Assembly: GCF_900117395.1 (NCBI RefSeq)
Contig: NZ_FPEG01000003.1
Location: 930,001-994,000 of the forward strand
Length of the DNA stretch: 64,000 nt
DNA from: Agrococcus sp. Marseille-P2731
GTDB taxonomy: Bacteria; Actinomycetota; Actinomycetes; Actinomycetales; Microbacteriaceae
Reading direction: 5' to 3'
In this document: positions 44,290-54,249 of the stretch, piece by piece
Layout of the letters: every line of letters begins with the position of its first letter
Numbering within the stretch: the first letter of the stretch is position 1
The notes under the pieces: model-generated
Database searches by the model: none
The model's input: only the letters and a program-made list of their open reading frames with translations
What the model was told of the DNA's origin: nothing
Translations under genes and position numbers: made by a program

Positions 44290-46119
44290 ATGCGGGATGC
44301 GACGACGAGAGCGCGCTGGCTCGACCGACTGCGGTCCGAGAGCGGCGGCGCGATCATGCTGATCACGGTGACGGCGGTCGCGCTGCTGCTGGCGAACTCG
44401 CCGCTCTCGCACCCGATCGCCCAGTTCTGGGAGACCCCGGTGGCGATCGCGTTCGGCGACGAGCAGCTCGAGCTGAGCCTGCACCACTGGGTGAACGACG
44501 GGCTGATGGTGGTCTTCTTCCTGCTCATCGGCCTCGAGGTGCGGCAGGAGCTCGCCGTCGGGTCGCTGCGCGATCGCTCGCGGGCGCTCGCGCCGCTCGT
44601 GGCGGGCGCTGCCGGGGTGGCCCTCCCTGCGCTGCTGTTCCTCGTCGTCGCCGGCCGCGACGCCCCGCAGGCCTGGGGCGCGGTCGTCGGCACCGACACC
44701 GCGTTCCTGCTCGGCACGCTCGCGCTCGTCGGGCCGCGGATGTCGAACCAGCTGCGCATCTTCCTGCTGACGCTCACCGTGGTCGATGACTTCCTCGCGG
44801 TGCTGATCGTCGGGGTCGTCTACTCCGACGAGGTCCGGGTGTGGCCGCTCGTGGTCGCCGCCCTGTGCCTCGGCCTGCTGTGGCTGCTGGGCAGGCTGCG
44901 CGAGTGGCGCACGGCGCCCTACGTCCTCGTGATCGTGGTGCTGTGGCTCGCGACGCTGCTCTCGGGCATCCACCCGTCGATCGCCGGCATGGCCGCCGGC
45001 CTCCTGATCCCCGCTTTCGCGCCGGAGCGGCAGGGCGTCATGCGCGCGAAGCACCTGTTCGTCTCCTACTGGCAGTCGCCGGAGGCCTCGATGGCGCGGG
45101 ACGCCCAGCGCGGCCTGGCGCGCTCGATCGCGGTCAGCGAGCGCTTCTCGAACGCGCTGCGGACTCCGGTCTCCCTCGTGATCGTGCCCGTGTTCGCGCT
45201 CGCGAACGCCGGCATCGACCTGCGCGGCGATGCGATCCCCGAGGCGCTCGGCTCCACCGTCATGTGGGGCATCGTGCTCGGGCTCGTGGTCGGCAAGCTC
45301 GTCGGCATCGCCGGCGGCACCTGGCTCATCGTGCGGTTCGGCCTCGGTCGCCTGCCCGACGGGGTCGGCTTCGGCAGCGTGATGGGCGGTGCTGCGCTCT
45401 CGGGCATCGGCTTCACGATGTCGCTGCTGATCGTCGGCCTCGCCTTCGACTCGGCAGAGGAGCGCCGCCCGGCGGTCGTCGGCGTGCTGCTGGCGATGGT
45501 GCTCTCCGCGCTGCTGGGCTGGCTGATCTTCCGCGTCGCCAGGCGCCGGTTCGGCGAGACCGCCGCCGACCTGCCGCTGACGCTCACGCCCGCGGTGCAC
45601 GAGCGCGACCACGCGCGCGGGCCGGCGGATGCGCGGCACACGGTCGTCGAGTACCTCGACTTCGAGTGCCCCTTCTGCGCCGAGGCGACGGGCATGTGGC
45701 GCCAGGTGCAGCAGCGCTTCGGGGACCGCGTGCGCTACGTGGTGCGGCACCTGCCGCTCACGGACGTGCACCCCGCTGCCTGGCGAGCGGCGGTCGCGGC
45801 GGAGGCGGCGGGGCGCCAGGACCGGTTCTGGGAGATGCACGACGTGCTCTTCGCCAATCAGGCGACGCTCGAGCCGGGTGACCTCGAGCGCTTCGCCAGC
45901 GAGCTCGGGCTCGACCTCGAGCGCTTCGCCGAGGACTGCGATGACGAGCAGGTGCACGCGCGCGTGCGACGGCACGCCCAGAGCGCCCACGACAGCGGAG
46001 CGCGCGGCACGCCGACCTTCTTCATCGACGGGATGCGCCACCGCGGCCCGCACGATGCGCGCACGCTCATCGCCGCGATCGAGGCGATCGGCGCGCAGCC
46101 GCGCGCGATCGGCGCCTGA
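44290..46119 (+). CDS. nhaA: Na+/H+ antiporter NhaA fused to a DsbA-like thioredoxin domain
   Basis: 609 residues. NhaA part about 1-420: VNDGLMVVFFLLIGLEVRQE, GTDTAFLLGTLALVGPR and VVDDFLAVLIVGV carry the paired aspartates of the ion site. A short charged linker leads to a DsbA/thioredoxin-like domain (about 450-605) with FECPFCAEATGMW and GARGTPTFFIDGMRHRGP (cis-proline). The redox domain should face the cytosol or the outside depending on an odd or even number of helices. Such fusions occur in other actinobacteria; the purpose is unknown. Confidence 0.92.
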   Translation: MRDATTRARWLDRLRSESGGAIMLITVTAVALLLANSPLSHPIAQFWETPVAIAFGDEQLELSLHHWVNDGLMVVFFLLIGLEVRQELAVGSLRDRSRALAPLVAGAAGVALPALLFLVVAGRDAPQAWGAVVGTDTAFLLGTLALVGPRMSNQLRIFLLTLTVVDDFLAVLIVGVVYSDEVRVWPLVVAALCLGLLWLLGRLREWRTAPYVLVIVVLWLATLLSGIHPSIAGMAAGLLIPAFAPERQGVMRAKHLFVSYWQSPEASMARDAQRGLARSIAVSERFSNALRTPVSLVIVPVFALANAGIDLRGDAIPEALGSTVMWGIVLGLVVGKLVGIAGGTWLIVRFGLGRLPDGVGFGSVMGGAALSGIGFTMSLLIVGLAFDSAEERRPAVVGVLLAMVLSALLGWLIFRVARRRFGETAADLPLTLTPAVHERDHARGPADARHTVVEYLDFECPFCAEATGMWRQVQQRFGDRVRYVVRHLPLTDVHPAAWRAAVAAEAAGRQDRFWEMHDVLFANQATLEPGDLERFASELGLDLERFAEDCDDEQVHARVRRHAQSAHDSGARGTPTFFIDGMRHRGPHDARTLIAAIEAIGAQPRAIGA

Positions 46120-46166
46120 GCGGCGTCAGCGCTCCGGCTGCTGCGCGCACGGACTGCAGTGCGACA

Positions 46167-46196
46167 TTGACAATCGTTCTCAGCACCGCGTAGCGT
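46167..46196 (+). promoter_or_regulatory. znu promoter overlapped by a Zur-like operator
   Basis: TTGACA (46167-46172) and TAGCGT (46191-46196), 18 bp apart, form the promoter. TGACAATCGTTCTCA (46168-46182) fits the actinobacterial Zur pattern TGANAATNNTTNTCA and covers the -35 element, so Zur with zinc would block transcription. Confidence 0.72.
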
Positions 46197-46236
46197 GGTG
46201 CGGCACGGCAAGGCGTCGTGCTGAGAAGGAATCGTC

Positions 46237-47333
<1,097 letters not shown>

Positions 47334-47337
<4 letters not shown>

Positions 47338-48143
47338 GTCAGCAGCCCGCCGCGATCGTCGAGATCGAGGACGCCTCCTTCGGCTACGGCGGCGCGCCGG
47401 TGCTGACGGAGGTCTCCTTCCAGCTGCGCGCGGGCGAGGCGCTCGCGCTCATCGGCCCGAACGGTGCAGGCAAGTCGACGCTGCTCACCGGCATCCTCGG
47501 CCTCGCCCGGCACGATGCGCGCGTCTTCCGGGTGCCGAGCGGCCGCGGCGAGATCGGCACGCTGCCCCAGACGAGCGAGATCGACCCGGCCTTCCCCGTG
47601 ACCCTGGAGCAGGTCGTCGCCATGGGCCGCACGCCGCGCCTGGGGCTGCGCTGGCCGGGCAGCGGCGACCGGCGCGTCGTCGCCGATGCGCTCGAGGCCG
47701 TGGGGCTCGAGCAGCTGCGACGCACGCGCTTCGGCGATCTCTCCGGCGGTCAGCGCCAGCGCGGCCTGCTGGCCCGCGCGCTCGCGAGCGAGCCCCGGCT
47801 GCTGCTGCTCGACGAGCCCTTCAACGGGCTCGACCAGGGCTCGCGCGACGCGCTCGTCGAGACGATCCGCTCGCTGAAGGACCGGGGCGTCGCCCTCATC
47901 ATCACGACGCACGACCTCGAGCTCGCCCGCCTCGTCTGCGATCGCACGCTGCTCGTGAACCAGCGCCAGATCGCCTTCGACGACACCGAGTGCGTCCTGA
48001 CCCTCGAGCGCGTCGAGGCTGCCTTCGCGAGCCACGTGATGGAGATCGACGGCCACACCCTCGCGACCACGGAGCACCACGCCACCGAGCACGGCCACCA
48101 CCCGCGCTCCGACGAGCAGCGGGCGGGGCGCGACGCCGGATGA
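47334..48143 (+). CDS. znuC: Zinc ABC transporter ATP-binding protein
   Basis: 269 residues. Walker A IGPNGAGKSTLLTG, signature LSGGQRQR, Walker B LLLLDEPFNGLD, and ITTHDLELAR with the H-loop. A His-rich tail (TTEHHATEHGHHPRSDEQ) is unusual for an ABC ATPase and may bind zinc. ATG overlaps the znuA stop and the stop overlaps the first permease ATG. Confidence 0.94.
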
Positions 48144-49051
48144 CGCCGGCTGCACTCGCGGCACGCGTCGACCTCTCGTCCCTGGTCGACCCGTTCACAC
48201 CGTTCACCGCGCCCTTCCTCGGTCGGCCGCTGCTGCTGCTCGTGGCGCTCGCTGTCGCGGCCGGCACCGTCGGCATGCTCGTGCACCTGCGGCGCCTCGA
48301 GTTCTCGACCGACGGCCTCACGCACGCGGTCTTCCCCGGCCTCGCGATCGGCGCCGCGCTCGGCGGCACGGCGGGCCTGCTGCCCGGCGCGCTCGGCGCG
48401 GCGCTCGCCGCCGCGGTCGTGCTCGCGCTGCTCTCGCGCCGCGGGCAGCCGCGCGACACCGCCGTCGCGATCGTCCTCACCACCTTCTTCTCGTTCGGCG
48501 TCGTGCTGGTCTCGATCGGCGGCGGATCGAGCGGCAGCCTCTCCGACTTCTTCTTCGGCCGGCTGCTCACCATCACCTGGAGCTCGCTCGGCGTCGCGGT
48601 CGCGCTCATCGCCATCGCCGTCGGCCTGATCGTCGCGACCGGGCGCCAGCAGCTGTTCGCCGCCTTCGATCCCGCCGGAGCCCGCCGCGCCGGCCTGCCG
48701 GTGCTCGCGCTCGAGATCGTCGGCACCATCGCGATCGCGCTCGTGGTGGTCGCCGCGTCCGCCTCGGTCGGCACGCTGCTGGCGCTGGCCGTCGTGATCG
48801 TGCCGACGGCCGCCGCCCGGGCGCTCACGCGGTCGCTGCCGGGGGCGATCGCGGTCTCCGTGCTCTTCGGTGCGCTCACCGGCTGGATCGGCCTCTGGAT
48901 CGTCGTGCAGCTCGCCGAGGCGGGCGTGGATGCGGCCCCCGGCGCGACCGTCGCCCTCACGATGGTCGTCGCGTACCTGGTGGCGCTGGGAGCCGGGGCC
49001 CTGCGCGGGCGCGCCGCGCGCATCCGCCCGACCCAGGCGGTGGCGCGCTGA
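48140..49051 (+). CDS. znuB: Zinc ABC transporter permease, first copy
   Basis: 303 residues, about eight to nine helices of the ABC-3 family (FSTDGLTHAVFPGLAIGAAL is the conserved early segment). It has an Arg-rich C-terminus. Shares 4-bp overlap with znuC and a 1-bp overlap with the next permease. Two permeases suggest a heterodimeric channel. Confidence 0.92.
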   Translation: MTPAALAARVDLSSLVDPFTPFTAPFLGRPLLLLVALAVAAGTVGMLVHLRRLEFSTDGLTHAVFPGLAIGAALGGTAGLLPGALGAALAAAVVLALLSRRGQPRDTAVAIVLTTFFSFGVVLVSIGGGSSGSLSDFFFGRLLTITWSSLGVAVALIAIAVGLIVATGRQQLFAAFDPAGARRAGLPVLALEIVGTIAIALVVVAASASVGTLLALAVVIVPTAAARALTRSLPGAIAVSVLFGALTGWIGLWIVVQLAEAGVDAAPGATVALTMVVAYLVALGAGALRGRAARIRPTQAVAR

Positions 49052-49941
49052 TGGCCGGCCTGGACTTCTTCGGCCTCGCCATGGTCGAGGTCGTGCTCGC
49101 GGGCGCGCTCGCGGGTGTCGTCGGCGTGCTGGTGGTGCTGCGCGAGCGCGCCTTCTTCACGATGTCGCTGACGCACGCGACGTTCCCGGGCGCGGTCGCC
49201 GCCGCGATCCTCGGCCTGTCCGTCCCGGCGGGTGCAGCGGTCGCAGCGGTCGCCCTCATCGGCATCGCCGTCGGCATCGGCCGCATCCGCTCGCAGGGGC
49301 CGTCCGTCGCATCCGGCATCATGCTCACCGCCGGCTTCGCGCTCGGCGCCTTCCTGCAGTCGGTGTCGCCGCTCGCGATCGACGTGGAGTCGTTCCTGGT
49401 CGGCCAGGTGCTCGCGGTGACGGGCGCCGACCTCGCGCTCACCGGCGCCGTGCTCGTCGTCGCGCTGGCCGCGTGGGCGCTCTTCGGAGGCCACCTGCTC
49501 TTCTCGAGCGCCGACGAGCAGGGCTACCGCCGCGCGGGCCTCGCACCCTGGCTGCCGGAGCTCGCCTCGCTGGTGCTCATCGCCGGCACCGTCGTGGCGA
49601 TCATGCCCGTCGTCGGTGCGATCCTGGGCGTCGCGCTCATCGTCGCTCCGGCCGCGGCGGCGCGGCTCGTGGTGCGGGACTGGCGATGGATGCTCGTGCT
49701 GGCACCCGCGGGCGGGGTCGTCTCCGGCGCGCTCGGCCTCCTGGCCTCGCGCGCGCTCGACATCGCCGCCGGTGGCGCGATCGCCCTCGTCGCTGCGCTG
49801 CTCTACGCGCTCGCCTGGCTCGCCGGCGGTCGTCGTGGCGCGCCCCGCGCGCCCGCTGCGTCGTCGCCGCGCCCCGCCCGGCGGCTGCCGAGTGGGCGCG
49901 GTGGCGCCGCGCATGCCACTATCGAGGCGAGGAAGCCATGA
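49051..49941 (+). CDS. Zinc ABC transporter permease, second copy
   Basis: 296 residues, same ABC-3 family (FFTMSLTHATFPGAVAAAIL matches the first copy's segment) with a longer Arg/Pro-rich cytoplasmic tail. Starts inside the TGATG at the end of the first permease and overlaps zur by 4 bp. Confidence 0.92.
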   Translation: MAGLDFFGLAMVEVVLAGALAGVVGVLVVLRERAFFTMSLTHATFPGAVAAAILGLSVPAGAAVAAVALIGIAVGIGRIRSQGPSVASGIMLTAGFALGAFLQSVSPLAIDVESFLVGQVLAVTGADLALTGAVLVVALAAWALFGGHLLFSSADEQGYRRAGLAPWLPELASLVLIAGTVVAIMPVVGAILGVALIVAPAAAARLVVRDWRWMLVLAPAGGVVSGALGLLASRALDIAAGGAIALVAALLYALAWLAGGRRGAPRAPAASSPRPARRLPSGRGGAAHATIEARKP

Positions 49942-50333
49942 CCGACACCACCCGCCGCCCCACCCGTCAGCGCGAAGCCGTGCGCGAGGCGCTCGCGGCG
50001 AGCGACGAGTTCGTCTCCGCGCAGGCGCTCCACCAGTCGCTGCGCGGCGCCGGCTCGACCGTGGGCCTCGCGACCGTCTACCGCGCGCTCGCGGCGCTTG
50101 CCGAGGACGGCGAGGCGGATGCGCTGCAGTCGGGCGGCGAGCTGCTCTACCGGGCGTGCACGCCCACGCACCACCACCACCTCATCTGCCGCAGCTGCGG
50201 CCGCACGGTCGAGCTCGAGGCCGCCGCCGTCGAGCGCTGGGCCGGGCAGGTCGCCGCGCAGCACGGCTTCGTCGAGCCGGAGCACGTGGTCGACATCTTC
50301 GGGCTGTGCGCGGCCTGCGCAGCCGCGCGCTGA
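49938..50333 (+). CDS. zur: Zinc uptake regulator Zur (Fur family)
   Basis: 131 residues. DNA-binding RQREAVREALAASDEFVSAQ and LATVYRALAALAEDG, then the metal part HHHHLICRSCGRTVELEA and FGLCAACAAAR (structural zinc cysteines). ATG overlaps the permease stop, so the repressor is in the operon it presumably controls, giving feedback through the site at 46168-46182. Confidence 0.93.
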   Translation: MTDTTRRPTRQREAVREALAASDEFVSAQALHQSLRGAGSTVGLATVYRALAALAEDGEADALQSGGELLYRACTPTHHHHLICRSCGRTVELEAAAVERWAGQVAAQHGFVEPEHVVDIFGLCAACAAAR

Positions 50334-50415
50334 CGCTCTCCACACCCGGGCGCGCGCCGCTGGCGCTGTCCTCGCCGCCCTGTGAGACTGGGCGCATCGA
50401 TCGAGGAGGTCGTCC

Positions 50416-51381
50416 GTGACGAACCCGCCCAGCCCCTACGGCACCCAGCAGTCCGAGGTTCCCGACACCCAGACGGTGCGCCGACCGGCCGCATCCGCGC
50501 CGCGCCGCATCATGGGCATCCAGCCGGTGCTCTTCGTGGGCATGTGCCTGCTGGCGATCGTCACGCTCATCACGGTCGTGCTGATCTTCGTCGGCGACTT
50601 CGAGAGCCAGGCGGCCCGCGTGGTCTGGACGGTGGTGGTCTTCCTGGCCTTCACCGGGCTGCTGGCGCTCGACCTGGTGCTCGCGCGGCGCTCCGCCACG
50701 CCGCTCGTGATCGGTGTCGCCGCGAACACCTACCTGCTCGCGGTGCTCATGATCGCCATCTGGGTGCGCGGCGGGGACACCGGCGAGATGGTCGACGAGT
50801 ACGACTTCGGCTCCGGGTGGTTCTTCGCCGAGCTGCTCGGCATCGTGCTGCTGACGCTGCTGGTGGTGCGCGCCGCCGCTGCCGGTGCGTGGGGCCTCAT
50901 CAGCCTCGGCCACCGCTCCGGCACCCAGTTCGGGCGCGTCCTCGGCCAGATCGCCGCAGCGCTGCTGGGGCTGGCGGGCGTGCTGCTGACGCTGCACTTC
51001 GCGATCGAAGCCTTCGGCATCGAGCTCGGGGAGTGGTACTGGCGAGCCACGGTCGCCGCGATCGTGGTGACGGCGCTCGCGGCATCGGTGACGGTGCTGC
51101 TGTTCTGGAACCGCCGCAACCTCGACTGGCAGGAGGCGGAGGCGCGCGGCGAGCACGTGCGCCCGAGGGTCGCGCCGGGCACGGTGCTGCCGGGCGGCGC
51201 TCAGCAGGGGTGGCCGCAGCAGCAGGCGTGGCCGCAGCAGCCGGCGCCGCAGCAGCCGCAGCAGCCGCCGCAGCAGCAGCCCGACGCGAACGGCCTGCTC
51301 CCTTGGCCGACCTTCCCCGACGGCTCGCCCTACCCGATGGGTCCCGACGGACAACCGGTGTTCCCGCCCAGCGCGCGCTGA
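50416..51381 (+). CDS. Multi-spanning membrane protein with Pro/Gln-rich tail
   Basis: 321 residues from GTG. A Pro-rich N-terminus leads to about six transmembrane helices between 35 and 235 ([20 protein letters not shown] is the first). The C-terminal tail is rich in Gln and Pro ([19 protein letters not shown]) and ends [17 protein letters not shown]. No family recognised. The CAG-rich DNA at 51193-51290 codes for this tail. Stands alone between zur and the ribosomal gene group. Confidence 0.75.
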   Translation: MTNPPSPYGTQQSEVPDTQTVRRPAASAPRRIMGIQPVLFVGMCLLAIVTLITVVLIFVGDFESQAARVVWTVVVFLAFTGLLALDLVLARRSATPLVIGVAANTYLLAVLMIAIWVRGGDTGEMVDEYDFGSGWFFAELLGIVLLTLLVVRAAAAGAWGLISLGHRSGTQFGRVLGQIAAALLGLAGVLLTLHFAIEAFGIELGEWYWRATVAAIVVTALAASVTVLLFWNRRNLDWQEAEARGEHVRPRVAPGTVLPGGAQQGWPQQQAWPQQPAPQQPQQPPQQQPDANGLLPWPTFPDGSPYPMGPDGQPVFPPSAR

Positions 51382-51420
51382 CCGCTCACGCGCTCCGCGC
51401 ATCCGCACTCTGGCTCGGTC

Positions 51421-51450
51421 TTGCCCAGGAGCGCGCGCGTGCCGTAGACT
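51421..51450 (+). promoter_or_regulatory. Candidate promoter for rpmB-rpmG-rpsN
   Basis: TTGCCC (51421-51426) and TAGACT (51445-51450) are 18 bp apart, about 130 bp before rpmB. No Zur-like palindrome is visible in 51382-51578. Confidence 0.45.
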
Positions 51451-51578
51451 CGATCCTTGGTGCGGCTTCGGCCGCGCAGCACACGCCCCCTCCAGCGCCC
51501 GCAAGGGCTCGGCAGTGGCGTGGGCAGGCAAGTGATCTTGGGTGGGCTTCGGCCCACGGTAACCACTCTGGAGGAATC

Positions 51579-51815
51579 ATGGCAGCCGTTTGCCAGGTGA
51601 CCGGAGCCGTCCCAGGCTTCGGGCACAACATCTCGCACTCGCACCGGCGCACGAAGCGACGCTTCGACCCGAACGTGCAGCGCAAGACCTACTTCGTCCC
51701 GTCGCTCAAGCGCAGCGTGACGCTCAACGTGTCGGCCAAGGGCATCAAGGTCATCGACGCCCGTGGCATCGAGTCCGTCGTCCGTGACATGCAGGCACGA
51801 GGGGTGAAGCTCTGA
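51579..51815 (+). CDS. rpmB: 50S ribosomal protein L28, form without zinc cysteines
   Basis: 78 residues. [20 protein letters not shown] then [13 protein letters not shown] identifies L28. Only one cysteine remains, so the zinc ribbon of the other L28 form is absent. ATG is preceded by GGAGGAAT. Its stop overlaps rpmG (TGATG). Confidence 0.96.
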   Translation: MAAVCQVTGAVPGFGHNISHSHRRTKRRFDPNVQRKTYFVPSLKRSVTLNVSAKGIKVIDARGIESVVRDMQARGVKL

Positions 51816-51985
51816 TGGCGAAGAAGTCGCAGGACGTCCGTCCGATCATCAAGCTGCGCTCGACCGCGGGCACCGGCTACACCTACGTGACGAAGAAGAA
51901 CCGTCGCAACAACCCTGACCGCCTTGTGCTGAAGAAGTACGACCCCGTCGTCCGCCAGCACGTCGAGTTCCGAGAGGAGCGATAA
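51815..51985 (+). CDS. rpmG: 50S ribosomal protein L33, cysteine-free form
   Basis: 56 residues: [20 protein letters not shown] then [18 protein letters not shown], typical L33 with no CxxC pairs. The stop TAA shares an A with the ATG of rpsN. Confidence 0.96.
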   Translation: MAKKSQDVRPIIKLRSTAGTGYTYVTKKNRRNNPDRLVLKKYDPVVRQHVEFREER

Positions 51986-52290
51986 TGGCCAAGAAGAGCA
52001 TGATCGCCAAGAACGAGCAGCGGAAGGTCATCGTCGCCCGCTACGCCGAGAAGCGCCTGGCGCTGAAGAAGGCGCTCGTCGACCCCACCAGCACCGATGC
52101 AGAGCGCGAGGCCGCTCGTCTCGGCCTGCAGAAGCTGCCCCGCAACGCTTCGCCGGTGCGCGTGCGCAAGCGCGACGCCATCGACGGCCGCCCCCGCGGC
52201 CACGTCGGCGCGTACGGCATCTCGCGCGTGCGCTTCCGCGACATGGCGCACGCGGGCGAGCTGCCCGGCGTGACCAAGTCGAGCTGGTAA
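51985..52290 (+). CDS. rpsN: 30S ribosomal protein S14, long zinc-independent form
   Basis: 101 residues, the long S14 type: [20 protein letters not shown] then [20 protein letters not shown] and [19 protein letters not shown]. The zinc form is near 61 residues with CxxC motifs, which this lacks. Last gene of the trio, closed by the hairpin at 52302-52339. Confidence 0.96.
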   Translation: MAKKSMIAKNEQRKVIVARYAEKRLALKKALVDPTSTDAEREAARLGLQKLPRNASPVRVRKRDAIDGRPRGHVGAYGISRVRFRDMAHAGELPGVTKSSW

Positions 52291-52301
52291 GCACCCGCTG
52301 A

Positions 52302-52339
52302 CGAGGAAGGCCCCGACCGGAAGGTCGGGGCCTTCCTCG
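52302..52339 (+). terminator. Hairpin after rpsN
   Basis: CGAGGAAGGCCCCGACC (52302-52318) pairs perfectly with 52323-52339 over a GGAA loop. Confidence 0.82.
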
Positions 52340-52369
52340 CGTCCGCCGCCGGTGTGCGATCGTTGCTGC

Positions 52370-52564
52370 ATGAGCAGCTTCCCCTCCTACCTCGGCTTCG
52401 CCGGTCTCATCGTCCCCGCGATCTGGCTCGTGCTGCTGATCGGCCTCGTGATCGCGATCGTGCTCGCCGTCCGCGCGCTGCGCGGCATCGACCGCTCCCT
52501 GCGCGCGCTCGTCGAGCAGGGCGTCGCGCGCGGCGAGGGCCCGTACGACGGCCCGCCCCGCTGA
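52370..52564 (+). CDS. Small single-span membrane protein
   Basis: 64 residues from ATG at 52370. The segment SSFPSYLGFAGLIVPAIWL, continuing VLLIGLVIAIVLAVRALRG, is one long hydrophobic helix, followed by an amphipathic stretch (IDRSLRALVEQGVARGEGP). No family is recognised. The frame ends 5 bp from the convergent GH13 gene. Coding potential is moderate because the gene is short. Confidence 0.55.
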   Translation: MSSFPSYLGFAGLIVPAIWLVLLIGLVIAIVLAVRALRGIDRSLRALVEQGVARGEGPYDGPPR

Positions 52565-52569
52565 ACCCG

Positions 52570-54249
52570 TCAGACGCGGCGGATGGTCGCGTCCGCGGGG
52601 GAGATCTGCAGCCAGCGCCAGCCGTAGGCGTCCAGGTCGAGCTCGAGTCGGCCCTCGACGCGCATGGACGAGTCGTCGAACCTGTCGATGAGCGTCACCG
52701 GCCCGTCGTCTGCGCTGATCTCGAGCCGCACCGCCTCGCGCCCGTCGCCGAGGTTGTGCAGCGCGAGCATCGCCCAGTCGTCGCCGCGGCAGACGTGCGC
52801 GAGCACCGCGCGCTGGCGCACACCGATCACCTCGAGCTGCGCCCATGCCAGCTCCGGGGTGTCGCGGTAGAGGGTGCTCAGTCGCTGGATGTGTCGCCAC
52901 AGCGATGTCGGGTCGCGCCGCTGGTCGGCGACGTTCACCCGATCGGGCCCGAAGTCGCCACCCGGCAGCGGCCGCGTCCAGCGCCGCTGCGGCGCCGTCG
53001 AGAAGCCGGCCGAGGCATCCGCCTCCCACTGCATCGGGGTGCGCACCGCATAGCGGCCCTCCACCTCGAGCGCCTCGCCCATCCCGATCTCCTCGCCGTA
53101 GAAGAGCACCGGGCAGCCGGGCAGCGAGAACATCAGCGTGTACACCAGGCGCACGGCACGCTCGTCGCCGAGCATCGTCGGCAGCCGACGCCGGATCCCG
53201 CGGCCGTAGAGCCGCATCCCCTCCTCCGGTGCGAACGCCTCGAAGACCTCCTCGAGCTCGTCGGGGGCGAGCTTGTCGAGCGTCAGCTCATCGTGGTTGC
53301 GCACGAAGTTCGCCCACTGCGCCGTCGGAGGCAGCTGCGGCCGGTCGCGGAGCGCCGCGGCCAGCGGATGCGCGTCCTTGCGGGCGAGGGACAGGAAGAG
53401 CTGCTGCATCGAGACGAAGTCGAACTGCAGCTGCAGGCCCGCCGACTTCCCGTCAGCAGAGAACCACTGCAGCTGCTCCTCGTGCGGCAGGTTCACCTCG
53501 CCGAGCAGCAGCGCCTCGCCGTGCCGCATCGTCACGAACTCGCCCAGGCGCCGCAGGTGCTCCGCGCCGCCGTAGTCGCCGGCCGTCTCGGTGCCGTGGC
53601 TCGCGGCTCCGCTGAAGAGATAGGGCACGGCATCGATGCGGAAGCCCGAGACCCCGAGCTGCAGCCACAGCCCCAGGTTGCGCTCGATCTGGTGCTGCAC
53701 GGGCGGATGCGCGATGTTCAGATCGGGCTGGTGCGCCCGGAAGTGGTGCAGGTAGTACTGCCCCGTGCGCTCGTCCTTCGTCCAGGTGGAGTCCTCCTCG
53801 CCGGGGAAGACGGGCGGGTCGGGGTTCGGCGGCGGCGCATCCCGCCAGACGTACCAGTCGCGGTGCGGCGACGCCTTCGACGAGCGCGAGGAGACGAACC
53901 ACGGATGCTCGGCGGAGGTGTGGTTCATGACGAAGTCGACGATCACCCGCATGCCGTGGGCTCGGGCGACGCGAAGCAGCTCGACGAGGTCGCCGAGCGT
54001 GCCGAGCCGAGGGTCGACGGCGAAGAAGTCGGTGATGTCGTAGCCGTCGTCGCGGTCGGCGGTGGGGAAGAAGGGCATGAGCCACAGGCACGTGACGCCG
54101 AGGTCGGCGAGGTAGCGGATGCGCGAGTTCAGCCCCTGGATGTCGCCGTCACCATCGCCGTCGGAGTCCTGGAAGACCTGGATGTCGAGGCAGTAGTAGA
54201 CGGCGTTGCGCCACCACAGGTCGGCCGACTCGATCGGGCGCGGGGTCAC
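52570..54249 (-). CDS. GH13 glycosidase, trehalose synthase/alpha-glucosidase-like
   Basis: 559 residues from GTG. TIM-barrel motifs of family GH13 in order: DFVMNHTSAEHPWF, GFRIDAVPYLF with the nucleophile Asp, LLLGEVN with the acid/base Glu, and FVRNHDELTLDKL. VYYCLDIQVFQDSDGDGDGD fits the TreS group, which interconverts maltose and trehalose. A TreS-like hydrolase is the alternative. GTG overlaps the stop of the upstream flavin oxidoreductase, so the two are co-translated. Confidence 0.87.
   Translation of the reverse strand: MTPRPIESADLWWRNAVYYCLDIQVFQDSDGDGDGDIQGLNSRIRYLADLGVTCLWLMPFFPTADRDDGYDITDFFAVDPRLGTLGDLVELLRVARAHGMRVIVDFVMNHTSAEHPWFVSSRSSKASPHRDWYVWRDAPPPNPDPPVFPGEEDSTWTKDERTGQYYLHHFRAHQPDLNIAHPPVQHQIERNLGLWLQLGVSGFRIDAVPYLFSGAASHGTETAGDYGGAEHLRRLGEFVTMRHGEALLLGEVNLPHEEQLQWFSADGKSAGLQLQFDFVSMQQLFLSLARKDAHPLAAALRDRPQLPPTAQWANFVRNHDELTLDKLAPDELEEVFEAFAPEEGMRLYGRGIRRRLPTMLGDERAVRLVYTLMFSLPGCPVLFYGEEIGMGEALEVEGRYAVRTPMQWEADASAGFSTAPQRRWTRPLPGGDFGPDRVNVADQRRDPTSLWRHIQRLSTLYRDTPELAWAQLEVIGVRQRAVLAHVCRGDDWAMLALHNLGDGREAVRLEISADDGPVTLIDRFDDSSMRVEGRLELDLDAYGWRWLQISPADATIRRV

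Noticed and set aside
51193-51290. CAG/CCG microsatellite
   Set aside because: It encodes the Pro/Gln-rich tail of the membrane protein at 50416-51381; no sign of a separate element.
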